Below are positions 8,046-15,426 of a stretch of DNA of 18,468 bases, piece after piece (within the stretch, counting starts at the first letter, position 1; every line of letters starts with the position of its first letter). A program made the position numbers and the translations under genes. The notes beneath the pieces were generated by a model. It saw only the letters and a list, made by a program, of their open reading frames with translations, was not told the origin of the DNA and did not search any database. The DNA comes from Bacteroidales bacterium (lineage in GTDB: Bacteria > Bacteroidota > Bacteroidia > Bacteroidales > P3), in contig DUQY01000166.1 in the NCBI GenBank assembly GCA_012837565.1, positions 1 through 18,468 on the forward strand. Reading direction: 5' to 3'.

Positions 8046-9188
8046 ATGAATTTCAAATCATTAAAGTTCTTAACACAGAGGAGAATTGAGGCCTTTGTTT
8101 TCCTAATTATATTCTTCGGATTGTTTAGCTATATCGGCAACATAATGGGTCTGCCAAATATGCTAAACACCATAATGCAAACCTCTTACCACCTACTAAT
8201 GGAAACAGTTCTATATATAATGGGTATAACTGTTTTGTCGGGAGCCTTAGGCAAACTTCTAACAGAGTTTGGAGTTGTTCGTTTGATTGAGGTTGGTCTA
8301 AAGCCACTAATGAAACCTCTTTATAATTTGCCAGGTGTTGCAGCCTTAGGAGGAATCTTAACCTTCCTTTCCGATAACCCTGCAATTATTTCACTTGCTA
8401 AGGACAAAAACTTTAGCCGTTATTTCAAAACATACCAGTTAATTTCACTTACAAACTTTGGCACATCCTTTGGAATGGGCTTGGTGGTAATTATATTTAT
8501 GGCAGGTAGAGGATTTGCCTCTGCTGCTATTATTGGTTTGGTTGGAGCTGTTATTGGTAGTGTTATTTCAACAAGAATTATGCAAAAGTCAATTCTTAAA
8601 TCCTATCCTGAGCTTGAGCAAAGTGAATTTGGTGATGGTGATGAACAAAGTATATCCTTTAAGTCAGAAGGTAGTGTATTTCTAAGAGTACTGAATTCTG
8701 TTTTGGATGGAGGGAAAACAGGCGTTGATTTAGGTCTTGCTATTATTCCCGGAGTTCTAATTATCTCAACCTTTGTTATGATGCTTACCTTTGGACCTTC
8801 AGAGGCTGGTTTCACAGGAAGTGCCTATGAGGGTATAGGAATCCTTCCTCACCTTGCAGGAAAGATTGGCTTTGTATTCGAATGGTTATTTGGTTTCACA
8901 AGTCCAGAACTAATTGCTTTCCCAATGACTTCACTAGGAGCAGTTGGAGCAGCACTTGGTTTGGTTCCAAAGTTCCAAGATGCTGGCCTAATTGATGCAA
9001 ACGCTATTGCAGTTTTCACCGCAATGGGAATGTGTTGGAGTGGTTATTTAAGCACACATACAGCAATGTTAGACTCTCTTGGATACAGGAAGCTTACCGG
9101 CAAAGCAATTATATCTCACACTATTGGAGGATTGTTTGCAGGCATATCAGCACACTGGTTATTTGTACTATTTAGCGTAATATTCTAA
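8046..9188 (+). CDS. Nucleoside-recognition (Gate) domain inner-membrane protein
   Basis: Polytopic inner-membrane protein, 380 residues, related to the nucleoside-recognition/Gate superfamily that includes spore maturation proteins and parts of concentrative nucleoside transporters. There are two repeat halves. The first (about 55-180) holds VLSGALGKLLTEFGVVRLIE, then LGGILTFLSDNPAIISLAKDK with a conserved-looking SDNPA turn. The second (about 220-375) holds GLAIIPGVLIISTFVMML, FTSPELIAFPMTSLGAVGAA and MGMCWSGYLSTHTAMLDSLG. Between them is a short cytoplasmic acidic loop (LEQSEFGDGDEQS, about 193-207). The internal duplication and Gly/Pro-broken helices fit a transporter. Probably cotranscribed with the upstream porin (30-base gap). 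Despite the family name, I see no residue that fixes a nucleoside substrate. Confidence 0.75.
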   Translation: MNFKSLKFLTQRRIEAFVFLIIFFGLFSYIGNIMGLPNMLNTIMQTSYHLLMETVLYIMGITVLSGALGKLLTEFGVVRLIEVGLKPLMKPLYNLPGVAALGGILTFLSDNPAIISLAKDKNFSRYFKTYQLISLTNFGTSFGMGLVVIIFMAGRGFASAAIIGLVGAVIGSVISTRIMQKSILKSYPELEQSEFGDGDEQSISFKSEGSVFLRVLNSVLDGGKTGVDLGLAIIPGVLIISTFVMMLTFGPSEAGFTGSAYEGIGILPHLAGKIGFVFEWLFGFTSPELIAFPMTSLGAVGAALGLVPKFQDAGLIDANAIAVFTAMGMCWSGYLSTHTAMLDSLGYRKLTGKAIISHTIGGLFAGISAHWLFVLFSVIF

Positions 9189-9216
9189 GAAGAACTTTTT
9201 TTAGACTTTCTTTTTC

Positions 9217-10077
9217 TTATAGCTTTTTCAAGCACTCTTTCAGGCTATCTTCCCAGTGAGGAATAGTTATTGAAAGAAGGTCTTTGATAGGTTGTTTATC
9301 TAAAACACTATAAGAAGGTCTTGGTGCAGGAGAAGGGAACTGATTAGAAACAATAGGGCTAACCGTACATTTCAATTTCTTTAATTCCATTATCTTTTTA
9401 GCAAAATCATACCAGCTACATACTCCTTCGTTTGTGAAGTGAAGGGTTTCAGAAGTAAATGAATCTAACTTCCCTATCATTTCCATAATAGCCCTTGCCA
9501 AATCAACTGCATAGGTAGGACTGCCAACCTGATCGTAAACCACATTAACATTTTCACTCTTACCCCCTACGTTAATCATTGTTTTAACAAAGTTTGCTCC
9601 AAACTCAGAATACAACCACGCCGTTCTAATAATTGCATAACATGAATGGCTATTCCTAATATTTTCTTCACCCTCTAACTTAGTCATCCCATAAATTGAA
9701 CTAGGGATAGTATCTGTATCTAATGGATGTATAGGAGTGTTTTTTGTGTTATCAAAGACATAATCTGTGGAGATATGAATTAAGCCCATCTCTCTTTTCT
9801 CCGATTCTATTGCAAGATAAAGTGGAGCCATAGAGTTTAGTTCTCTTGCTTTTTCTATATCTGTTTCTGCTTTGTCAACCGCAGTATAGGCAGCACAGTT
9901 AATTATTGCAAAAAAAGGTTTCGTATCTAAGTAATTTGAAATATCATCTTGCGAAGTAATATCTAAATCATGGTAATCTGTAAATTCTAACTGATAGTCT
10001 TCTGTATATTCTTTAGCTATTCTCTTTAAAGAACTTCCTAACTGACCATTTCCTCCTGTAACTAATATTGTTTTCAT
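9217..10077 (-). CDS. rfbD: dTDP-4-dehydrorhamnose reductase
   Basis: Last enzyme of dTDP-L-rhamnose synthesis: it reduces dTDP-4-dehydro-L-rhamnose with NAD(P)H in the cytoplasm, making a precursor of O-antigen, capsule or other surface polysaccharide. The 286-residue product is a short-chain-dehydrogenase fold. It has the Rossmann loop GGNGQLGS at 8-15, NCAAYTAVDKAE at 60-71 (family signature), STDYVFD at 103-109 and the catalytic Y129-x3-K133 in IYGMTKLEGE. The C-terminal half carries the substrate-loop motif YDQVGSPTYAVDLA. Length is standard. It begins 4 bases after the ugd stop and is the last gene of the long minus-strand run. rfbA, rfbB and rfbC are not in the window, so the rest of the pathway must be elsewhere. 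Confidence is high because all SDR and RfbD motifs are intact. Confidence 0.95.
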   Translation of the reverse strand: MKTILVTGGNGQLGSSLKRIAKEYTEDYQLEFTDYHDLDITSQDDISNYLDTKPFFAIINCAAYTAVDKAETDIEKARELNSMAPLYLAIESEKREMGLIHISTDYVFDNTKNTPIHPLDTDTIPSSIYGMTKLEGEENIRNSHSCYAIIRTAWLYSEFGANFVKTMINVGGKSENVNVVYDQVGSPTYAVDLARAIMEMIGKLDSFTSETLHFTNEGVCSWYDFAKKIMELKKLKCTVSPIVSNQFPSPAPRPSYSVLDKQPIKDLLSITIPHWEDSLKECLKKL

Positions 10078-10081
10078 AATC

Positions 10082-11398
10082 TTATTTTGTTCCTATTCCT
10101 TCGTAGTAAAAACCCAGAGCCCTCATTTCGCTTCCCTCATATATGTTTCTACCATCTAAAAGAACTAATTTATTCATATTTTCTTTAACTCTATTCCATT
10201 TTGGTAAACGGAATTCTTTCCACTCTGTCAAAAGCAGCAACGCATCTGCATTTTCTACCACCTCATACTCATCTTGGCAATATACTAAATCAAGATTGCT
10301 TAATCTTCTTTTAGTTTCTTCCATCGCAATTGGGTCATATACCCTTATCTTACAGCCTTGTTTCGATAAAGCATTTAAGATATAAAGTGATGGAGCCTCT
10401 CTCATATCATCTGTTTCTGGCTTAAAAGACAGACCCCAAATAGCAATTGTTTTGCCCTTTAGGTCTGGATAAATTGCTTTTAGTTTATTGAAAAGGACTA
10501 ACTTTTGTTCGTCATTTCTTTCCTCAGCAGCCTTTACCAGCTTTAGTTCAACATCGTGCTCAAGACCTGTTTTGTATAGTGCCTTAACATCTTTTGGAAA
10601 ACAACTACCACCATAACCTATGCCAGAATAAAGGAATTTACTACCAATTCTTGGGTCGCTTCCTATTCCTTTTCTAACCATATTTACATTTGCACCAACC
10701 TTTTCGCACAAATTAGCCATCTCATTCATAAAGCTTATCCTAACAGCAAGCATTGCATTTGCAGCATATTTTGTCATCTCAGCCGATGGAACATCCATAT
10801 AAATAACATTATGTCCATTTAATGTAAACGGCTTATATAGGCGGTTCATTATCTCCTCTGCCCTCTTAGACTCAAGCCCCACAACAATCCTATCTGGCGA
10901 AAGGAAATCACTAACAGCATTCCCTTCCTTTAAAAACTCAGGGTTTGAAGCTATATCAAAATCAATATCCTTTCCTCTCTTATCCAATTCATCTTGTATG
11001 GCTTTCTTAACCTTTTGAGCCGTTCCAACAGGTACAGTACTCTTTGTTACCACCAAACAATAGTGGGTCATATTCTTGCCAATTTCTCTTGCAACATCTA
11101 AAACATATTTAAGGTCAGCACTACCATCTTCGTCAGGCGGAGTACCCACGGCAGAGAAAATAACATCCGCATCTTCAATACACTCCGAAAGTTTGGTTGA
11201 GAACTTTAACCTACCCTTAGCAATATTCTTTTCAATAAGCTCATCCAAACCAGGCTCATAGATTGGCGATATTCCCTTCTTAAGGTTATCAATTTTATCC
11301 TTGTCAATATCAACACAAATAACATCAATACCCATTTCGGCAAAACAAGTACCTGTCACCAGTCCTACATATCCTGTTCCAACTATTACTGCTCTCAT
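10082..11398 (-). CDS. ugd: UDP-glucose 6-dehydrogenase
   Basis: Oxidises UDP-glucose to UDP-glucuronate with two NAD+, supplying acidic sugars for surface polysaccharides. The 438-residue product has the NAD-binding loop GTGYVGLVTG at 7-16 and FSAVGTPPDEDGSADL at 81-96. Catalytic E155 is in SNPEFLKEG, K210 in EMTKYAANAML, and the thioester-forming C266 in GYGGSCFPKDV. The C-terminal UDP-binding domain contains IWGLSFKPETDDMREAPS. All catalytic residues are present and the length is typical. The same family also includes UDP-ManNAc and GDP-mannose dehydrogenases, but the motif set and the rfbD neighbour favour UDP-glucose. It lies 17 bases downstream of rseP and 4 bases upstream of rfbD, so it is very likely cotranscribed with them. 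Confidence 0.94.
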   Translation of the reverse strand: MRAVIVGTGYVGLVTGTCFAEMGIDVICVDIDKDKIDNLKKGISPIYEPGLDELIEKNIAKGRLKFSTKLSECIEDADVIFSAVGTPPDEDGSADLKYVLDVAREIGKNMTHYCLVVTKSTVPVGTAQKVKKAIQDELDKRGKDIDFDIASNPEFLKEGNAVSDFLSPDRIVVGLESKRAEEIMNRLYKPFTLNGHNVIYMDVPSAEMTKYAANAMLAVRISFMNEMANLCEKVGANVNMVRKGIGSDPRIGSKFLYSGIGYGGSCFPKDVKALYKTGLEHDVELKLVKAAEERNDEQKLVLFNKLKAIYPDLKGKTIAIWGLSFKPETDDMREAPSLYILNALSKQGCKIRVYDPIAMEETKRRLSNLDLVYCQDEYEVVENADALLLLTEWKEFRLPKWNRVKENMNKLVLLDGRNIYEGSEMRALGFYYEGIGTK

Positions 11399-11415
11399 AA
11401 TATTTGTTTTTTTAT

Positions 11416-12798
11416 TTAGAATTTACCACCTATCCATCTTACTAAGTCATTACCATTTGCATAGATAAGAAGTGTGAAAAGAAGAATCATACCTACCATT
11501 TGTGCTCTTTCAAGAAATTTGTCGCCTGGTTTTCTTCTTGTTACCATTTCCCAAAGAGTAAACATAACGTGTCCTCCGTCAAGTCCTGGTATTGGAAGAA
11601 TATTCATAAATGCTAAGATTATTGAAAGGAAAGCTGTCATTTGCCAAAATATTGGCCAGCTCCAAGAGGCAGGAAATAGGTTACCAATTGTACCAAATCC
11701 ACCAAGTTGAGATGCACCTTCTTTTGAGAAAACAAATTTAAATTGCTTTACATAGTTTACTAAGGTTTCGGTTCCTTGCGTAATTCCAGCAGGAATTGAT
11801 TCAAAGAAACCATACGATATTTCCTTTGTTGGGAAGATAAGATAAGGACTTCTTGCAACTGCTCCAATCTTTCCATTATCATCAAGATTTAGCAAAACAG
11901 ATTGAGCAGTGTTGTTACGATAATAATCTACTCTTACTTCTTTAGATTTATATTTTGATATTTCTCCAACAAAATCTGTAAATGTTTGAGTTTCTATTCC
12001 ATTAATTCCAACAATACTATCCCCTATCTCCATTCCCGATTTTTGAGCAATTGAGCCTATTGCAAAATTGTCAATAACAAATGGGAAACGAGGTGCAGCA
12101 AATAACTTAGCATTTGCAGCAATCATTTGTTTTGCGAAATCCTGAGGCAAATCTATTTTAATTGTTTCTAATCCTCTTTGAATTGTACATGTTGGAGACT
12201 CGTCTAATAATAGCTTCTCAACCGCATCTTGCATTTCATAAACAGGCTTAGCATTAACTGCCAATATTATATCCCCATTTTGGAAACCATTCTTTAAGGC
12301 TACATCTGTGTAGTCGTATCCCATGGTTGCATTTTGAATAGGAAGAGTTTCCTTGCCCCATGTAAATAGCATCATTGAGAAAATAATAAGAGCTCCTACA
12401 AAGTTCATTATCACACCACCAAGCACAATTAGAAGTCTTTGCCAAGCTGGTTTTGAGCGGTATTCCCAAGGATTAACCTCCGATGGAAGCTGGTCAGCAG
12501 ATGTTGTGTTTTCGTCTATCATGCCCGAAATTGCACAGTAACCACCAAGTGGCACCCAACCAATTCCCCATTCTGTATTATCTGGTTCGGTCTCAAAACT
12601 ATCTGGTGACTTCTTAGAAAACCAACTTAATTTCCATTTTCCTTTTATCCTCTTAGCTCTTAGTAATGAGAAATATGGATTAAAGAAAAGATAGAACTTA
12701 TCTACTCTTGTCTTAAATAGCCTTGCAAATAAATAATGCCCTAACTCGTGAATAAATACTAAAAGCGATAATGATACTAATAATGCTAATATTTTCAT
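11416..12798 (-). CDS. rseP: Site-2 protease RseP (RIP metalloprotease)
   Basis: Intramembrane zinc protease that cuts within membrane segments of anti-sigma factors or remnant signal peptides during envelope stress. The 460-residue protein starts with a membrane helix carrying the zinc motif HELGH (H17, E18, H21). Two PDZ domains follow in the periplasmic part, about 155-215 (FQNGDIILAVNAKPV) and 245-310 (MEIGDSIVGINGIETQ). The second active-site helix has MNILPIPGLDGGH with zinc ligand D407. Length is close to the usual 440-450. A Bacteroidota-type insert rich in Trp, Ser and Pro (about 50-90) precedes GGYCAISGM. It follows dxr by 72 bases, an A/C-rich stretch with no TAnnTTTG box, so readthrough from dxr is likely. 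The dxr-rseP pair is common in Bacteroidota. The substrate (which anti-sigma factor) cannot be told. Confidence 0.95.
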   Translation of the reverse strand: MKILALLVSLSLLVFIHELGHYLFARLFKTRVDKFYLFFNPYFSLLRAKRIKGKWKLSWFSKKSPDSFETEPDNTEWGIGWVPLGGYCAISGMIDENTTSADQLPSEVNPWEYRSKPAWQRLLIVLGGVIMNFVGALIIFSMMLFTWGKETLPIQNATMGYDYTDVALKNGFQNGDIILAVNAKPVYEMQDAVEKLLLDESPTCTIQRGLETIKIDLPQDFAKQMIAANAKLFAAPRFPFVIDNFAIGSIAQKSGMEIGDSIVGINGIETQTFTDFVGEISKYKSKEVRVDYYRNNTAQSVLLNLDDNGKIGAVARSPYLIFPTKEISYGFFESIPAGITQGTETLVNYVKQFKFVFSKEGASQLGGFGTIGNLFPASWSWPIFWQMTAFLSIILAFMNILPIPGLDGGHVMFTLWEMVTRRKPGDKFLERAQMVGMILLFTLLIYANGNDLVRWIGGKF

Positions 12799-12870
12799 TG
12801 TTTATTATTTGTGTTTATTTTTGTGTGTTTATGCTGTGTTTTTACGTTTAAGTCTTTGTTTTTTTGTTAT

Positions 12871-14028
12871 TTATTTTAAATATAACGAGCCTAATTCTCT
12901 TCGAACTTCATTATCTGTGTCAAAAAGGTTACTAACGTCGGGTTTTAGTATAAAATTGTATTTATCCATTGCCTGCTCTATAACATTAGCAATATCTAAG
13001 AAGCCTATATTCCCTTTTAAGAAACTTTCTACCGCAATTTCATTTGCAACATTCATAATAGTTGGAAGGTTACCCCCTTTTTCTATTGCCTTATATGCTA
13101 AAGATAAACACTTAAATGCTTCGTAGTCTGGCTTCTCAAATGTTAGAGAAGGGTAGTCGAAAATACTAAACTTAGGGAAATTGGTTTTCAAACGCTCAGG
13201 ATAAGATAAGGCATACTGAATTGGAAGCCTCATATCTGCCAAACCCAACTGTGCCTTAACAGAACCGTCCTCAAACTCAACCATTGAATGAACAATTGAT
13301 TGCGGATGAACAACAGCCTCTATTTTCTTTGCATCTAAATCAAATAACCACCTTGCCTCAATAACCTCTAAGCCTTTATTCATAAGGGTTGCCGAGTCTA
13401 TTGTTACTTTCTTGCCCATTACCCAATTAGGATGCCTTAGGGCTTGCTCTGTCGTAACCTTTGCTAAGAAATCCTTTGTCTTTCCTCTAAATGGTCCACC
13501 TGATGCAGTAAGTATAATTTTATCTATTTTATTGTAAAACTCACCTGCCAAACACTGAAAAATAGCTGAGTGTTCGGAATCCACAGGAAGTATTGGCACA
13601 TTGTTCAGGGCTGCAAGCCTTGTTACCATATCTCCTGCCACCACAAGTGTTTCTTTATTCGAAAGTGCTATTGGTTTCTTTGCCTCAATTGCTTTTAGGG
13701 TTGGACGAAGTCCTGCAAACCCCACAAGAGCCATCATCACAATATCTACACTCTCCATCTGCACCACATCCTCAATTGACTCTGAGCCTGCAAATACTTT
13801 GACCTCGGTTGAGGAAAGTGCCTCCTTAACCTTCAAATACTGACTCTTATCTGCAATAACCACGCAGTTAGGATCAAACTCAAGGGCTTGCTCTATTAGC
13901 AAATCAGCCTGAGTGTTTGCAGTTAATACCTCAACAGAAAACCTTTCCTTATGGTGTCTGATTACCTCCAAGGTTTGTTTCCCAATTGAACCTGTTGAGC
14001 CTATAATTGCAACTCTTTTTTCTTCCAT
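12871..14028 (-). CDS. dxr: 1-deoxy-D-xylulose-5-phosphate reductoisomerase
   Basis: Second and committing enzyme of the MEP isoprenoid pathway: it rearranges and reduces DXP to 2-C-methyl-D-erythritol 4-phosphate using NADPH and a divalent metal. This is the target of fosmidomycin. The 385-residue product has the NADPH loop GSTGSIG at 10-16 and SNKETLV at 123-129. Metal ligands are D150 and E152 in LPVDSEHSA, and E221 in DSATLMNKGLEVIEARWLF. The substrate loop is ASGGPFRG (175-182), with HPNWVMGKK at 199-207. All known catalytic residues are intact and the length is standard. It starts 19 bases after the membrane-anchor gene. nadK, two genes upstream, makes the NADP it needs, which may be more than coincidence but is unproven. 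Confidence 0.97.
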   Translation of the reverse strand: MEEKRVAIIGSTGSIGKQTLEVIRHHKERFSVEVLTANTQADLLIEQALEFDPNCVVIADKSQYLKVKEALSSTEVKVFAGSESIEDVVQMESVDIVMMALVGFAGLRPTLKAIEAKKPIALSNKETLVVAGDMVTRLAALNNVPILPVDSEHSAIFQCLAGEFYNKIDKIILTASGGPFRGKTKDFLAKVTTEQALRHPNWVMGKKVTIDSATLMNKGLEVIEARWLFDLDAKKIEAVVHPQSIVHSMVEFEDGSVKAQLGLADMRLPIQYALSYPERLKTNFPKFSIFDYPSLTFEKPDYEAFKCLSLAYKAIEKGGNLPTIMNVANEIAVESFLKGNIGFLDIANVIEQAMDKYNFILKPDVSNLFDTDNEVRRELGSLYLK

Positions 14029-14047
14029 ATTTAGTTTAAACTAATAG

Positions 14048-14524
14048 TTAATTCTTAGATTGATTTTCTTCGAAAGAAAGCCTAAGTAACGAATCTGCTT
14101 TTGAACGCTGAAGTTGAATATTATCATAATTCTTCGCACTATCAATTGTTACAAAATTCAAATCTGGCACATCTTCTCCCAAAACCACCATTCTTATATT
14201 GTTTAGCATAAGTTCCTGCTGAGAAATAACCTTTGTTAGGGAATCAATCATTTCTGCATTCTTATATGCTTGTTTTTCCATATCGGCATTTGTGTAGCCT
14301 GGTATATATTCTCTAAGTGGAGTAAAAGCAATTAGGACAATTGTAAGTAATATCAATACAATTATCCCTAATCCTACGAAAGTAAAAAGGTTGATTCCTG
14401 TTAGCTTGAAAGTAAATTTCTCGGTAAATGTTTCCGAGTCCATCACAATCAACCTATATTTATATTTCATATGGTGATGAAATTTCTTTATTTTCTTTAT
14501 TGGTCCTTTTACCTTTTTTTTCAT
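14048..14524 (-). CDS. Single-pass membrane protein, anchor part of an M23-type envelope protein without the peptidase domain
   Basis: A 158-residue inner-membrane protein of unknown function. The first 33 residues are very basic (KKKVKGPIKKIKKFHHHMKYKYR). The segment YRLIVMDSETFTEKFTFKLT leads into one membrane helix (about 44-67). The short motif FTPLREYIPGYTNADMEKQA follows, then a probable coiled-coil heptad region (about 80-110) and an Asp/Asn-rich end. From memory, the 'YRLVV..ETFEEKFSF', membrane helix, 'FTPLREYIPGY' pattern is the N-terminal anchor of an M23 (LytM) peptidase family in Bacteroidota, where a zinc endopeptidase domain follows. Here the frame stops after DSLLRLSFEENQSKN and dxr starts 19 bases later, so the peptidase domain is absent, with no remnant visible. 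It sits 3 bases after nadK. Function is unknown: perhaps a scaffold, or a partner of a separate peptidase. Confidence 0.8.
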   Translation of the reverse strand: MKKKVKGPIKKIKKFHHHMKYKYRLIVMDSETFTEKFTFKLTGINLFTFVGLGIIVLILLTIVLIAFTPLREYIPGYTNADMEKQAYKNAEMIDSLTKVISQQELMLNNIRMVVLGEDVPDLNFVTIDSAKNYDNIQLQRSKADSLLRLSFEENQSKN

Positions 14525-14527
14525 TCC

Positions 14528-15406
14528 CTACCCTCTTCTAATATATGTACCCCACATCAGCTTCTTTCTTATTGCATCAAAGAAACTCTGGTTATTCATC
14601 CTAATTAGATTAAATTTAAAATCAGCTTTCTTTATATCAACATTAAAGGGAGCATTAACAGTTGTTGATTGAGAGTCTATATATATTATTATATCTTCAC
14701 TCGACTGCTTCACCTCTAACCTAATATTTGAGGTATCAGAAATTATGATTGGTCTAAAAGTTAGGTTATGTGGACAAATGGGGGTGATGCCTATACATGG
14801 AGTTTGGGGAGTGATTATTGGTCCTCCTGCACTCATATTATAGGCCGTGGAGCCTGTTGGTGTTGTAACAATTACTCCATCTGCGGTATAGGTTGCCAAA
14901 AACTCATCATCAATAAAGATTGATATATCTAATAACTCGCCAGCCTTTGCCGAGCGAAGACATATATCATTTAAAGCATATTTATTTTTTATCTCTATAC
15001 TCTTCTCGTCAACCTTTAATATTGTACGTTTGCCAATATAATAGTCCCTATCCTCCAACTGCTCCAAAAGATTTGCTATCCCATCTCTTCCCACAGAGGT
15101 TAGAAATCCAAGATGACCAATATTTATGCCAAGTATAGGTATTTCAGAATGCCCCATAATAGGAAGGGTGTCAAGCAAAGTTCCATCTCCTCCTAATGAA
15201 AAGATAATCTCTACCCCCTCTTCCAAATCTTCCTTATTAGTAAAGGTTATAATGGGCTTAGAAAAACTTATCTTATCCTTTATCTTTTCGTAGAAAGACT
15301 TATGGATAATGATATAAGGGTTCCTTTGCTCAATCTCTGAAATAAGTTTTTGAACATAAATAATATCATCTTGCTTTGGACTCCTGCCATATAAAGCAAC
15401 TTTCAT
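14528..15406 (-). CDS. nadK: NAD kinase
   Basis: Phosphorylates NAD+ with ATP (or polyphosphate) to make NADP+, the only de novo source of NADP, in the cytoplasm. The 292-residue product has the diphosphate-binding GGDGTLLD at 72-79 with catalytic D74. It also has ILGINIGHLGFLT at 91-103, ALNDICL at 144-150 (NAD adenine contact), YTADGVIVTTPTGSTAYNMS at 173-192, and a C-terminal half of beta strands (ITPICPHNLTFRPIII) forming the beta sandwich. Length and motif order are standard. It starts 20 bases after sufD and is followed 3 bases later by the membrane-anchor gene, so it is part of the long run. The call is certain at family level. The phosphate donor preference cannot be told. Confidence 0.97.
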   Translation of the reverse strand: MKVALYGRSPKQDDIIYVQKLISEIEQRNPYIIIHKSFYEKIKDKISFSKPIITFTNKEDLEEGVEIIFSLGGDGTLLDTLPIMGHSEIPILGINIGHLGFLTSVGRDGIANLLEQLEDRDYYIGKRTILKVDEKSIEIKNKYALNDICLRSAKAGELLDISIFIDDEFLATYTADGVIVTTPTGSTAYNMSAGGPIITPQTPCIGITPICPHNLTFRPIIISDTSNIRLEVKQSSEDIIIYIDSQSTTVNAPFNVDIKKADFKFNLIRMNNQSFFDAIRKKLMWGTYIRRG

Positions 15407-15426
15407 TTATTTATTCTTAGTTTGTT

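Noticed and set aside
9189..9216. Possible shared terminator between the Gate-domain gene and rfbD
   Set aside because: The gap is T-rich with scattered AAGA/TCTT pieces but I could not find a stem longer than about 4-5 bases.
13593..13843. Two overlapping plus-strand frames (69 and 80 codons) opposite dxr
   Set aside because: Both lie within an intact dxr gene and look like codon-bias shadows.
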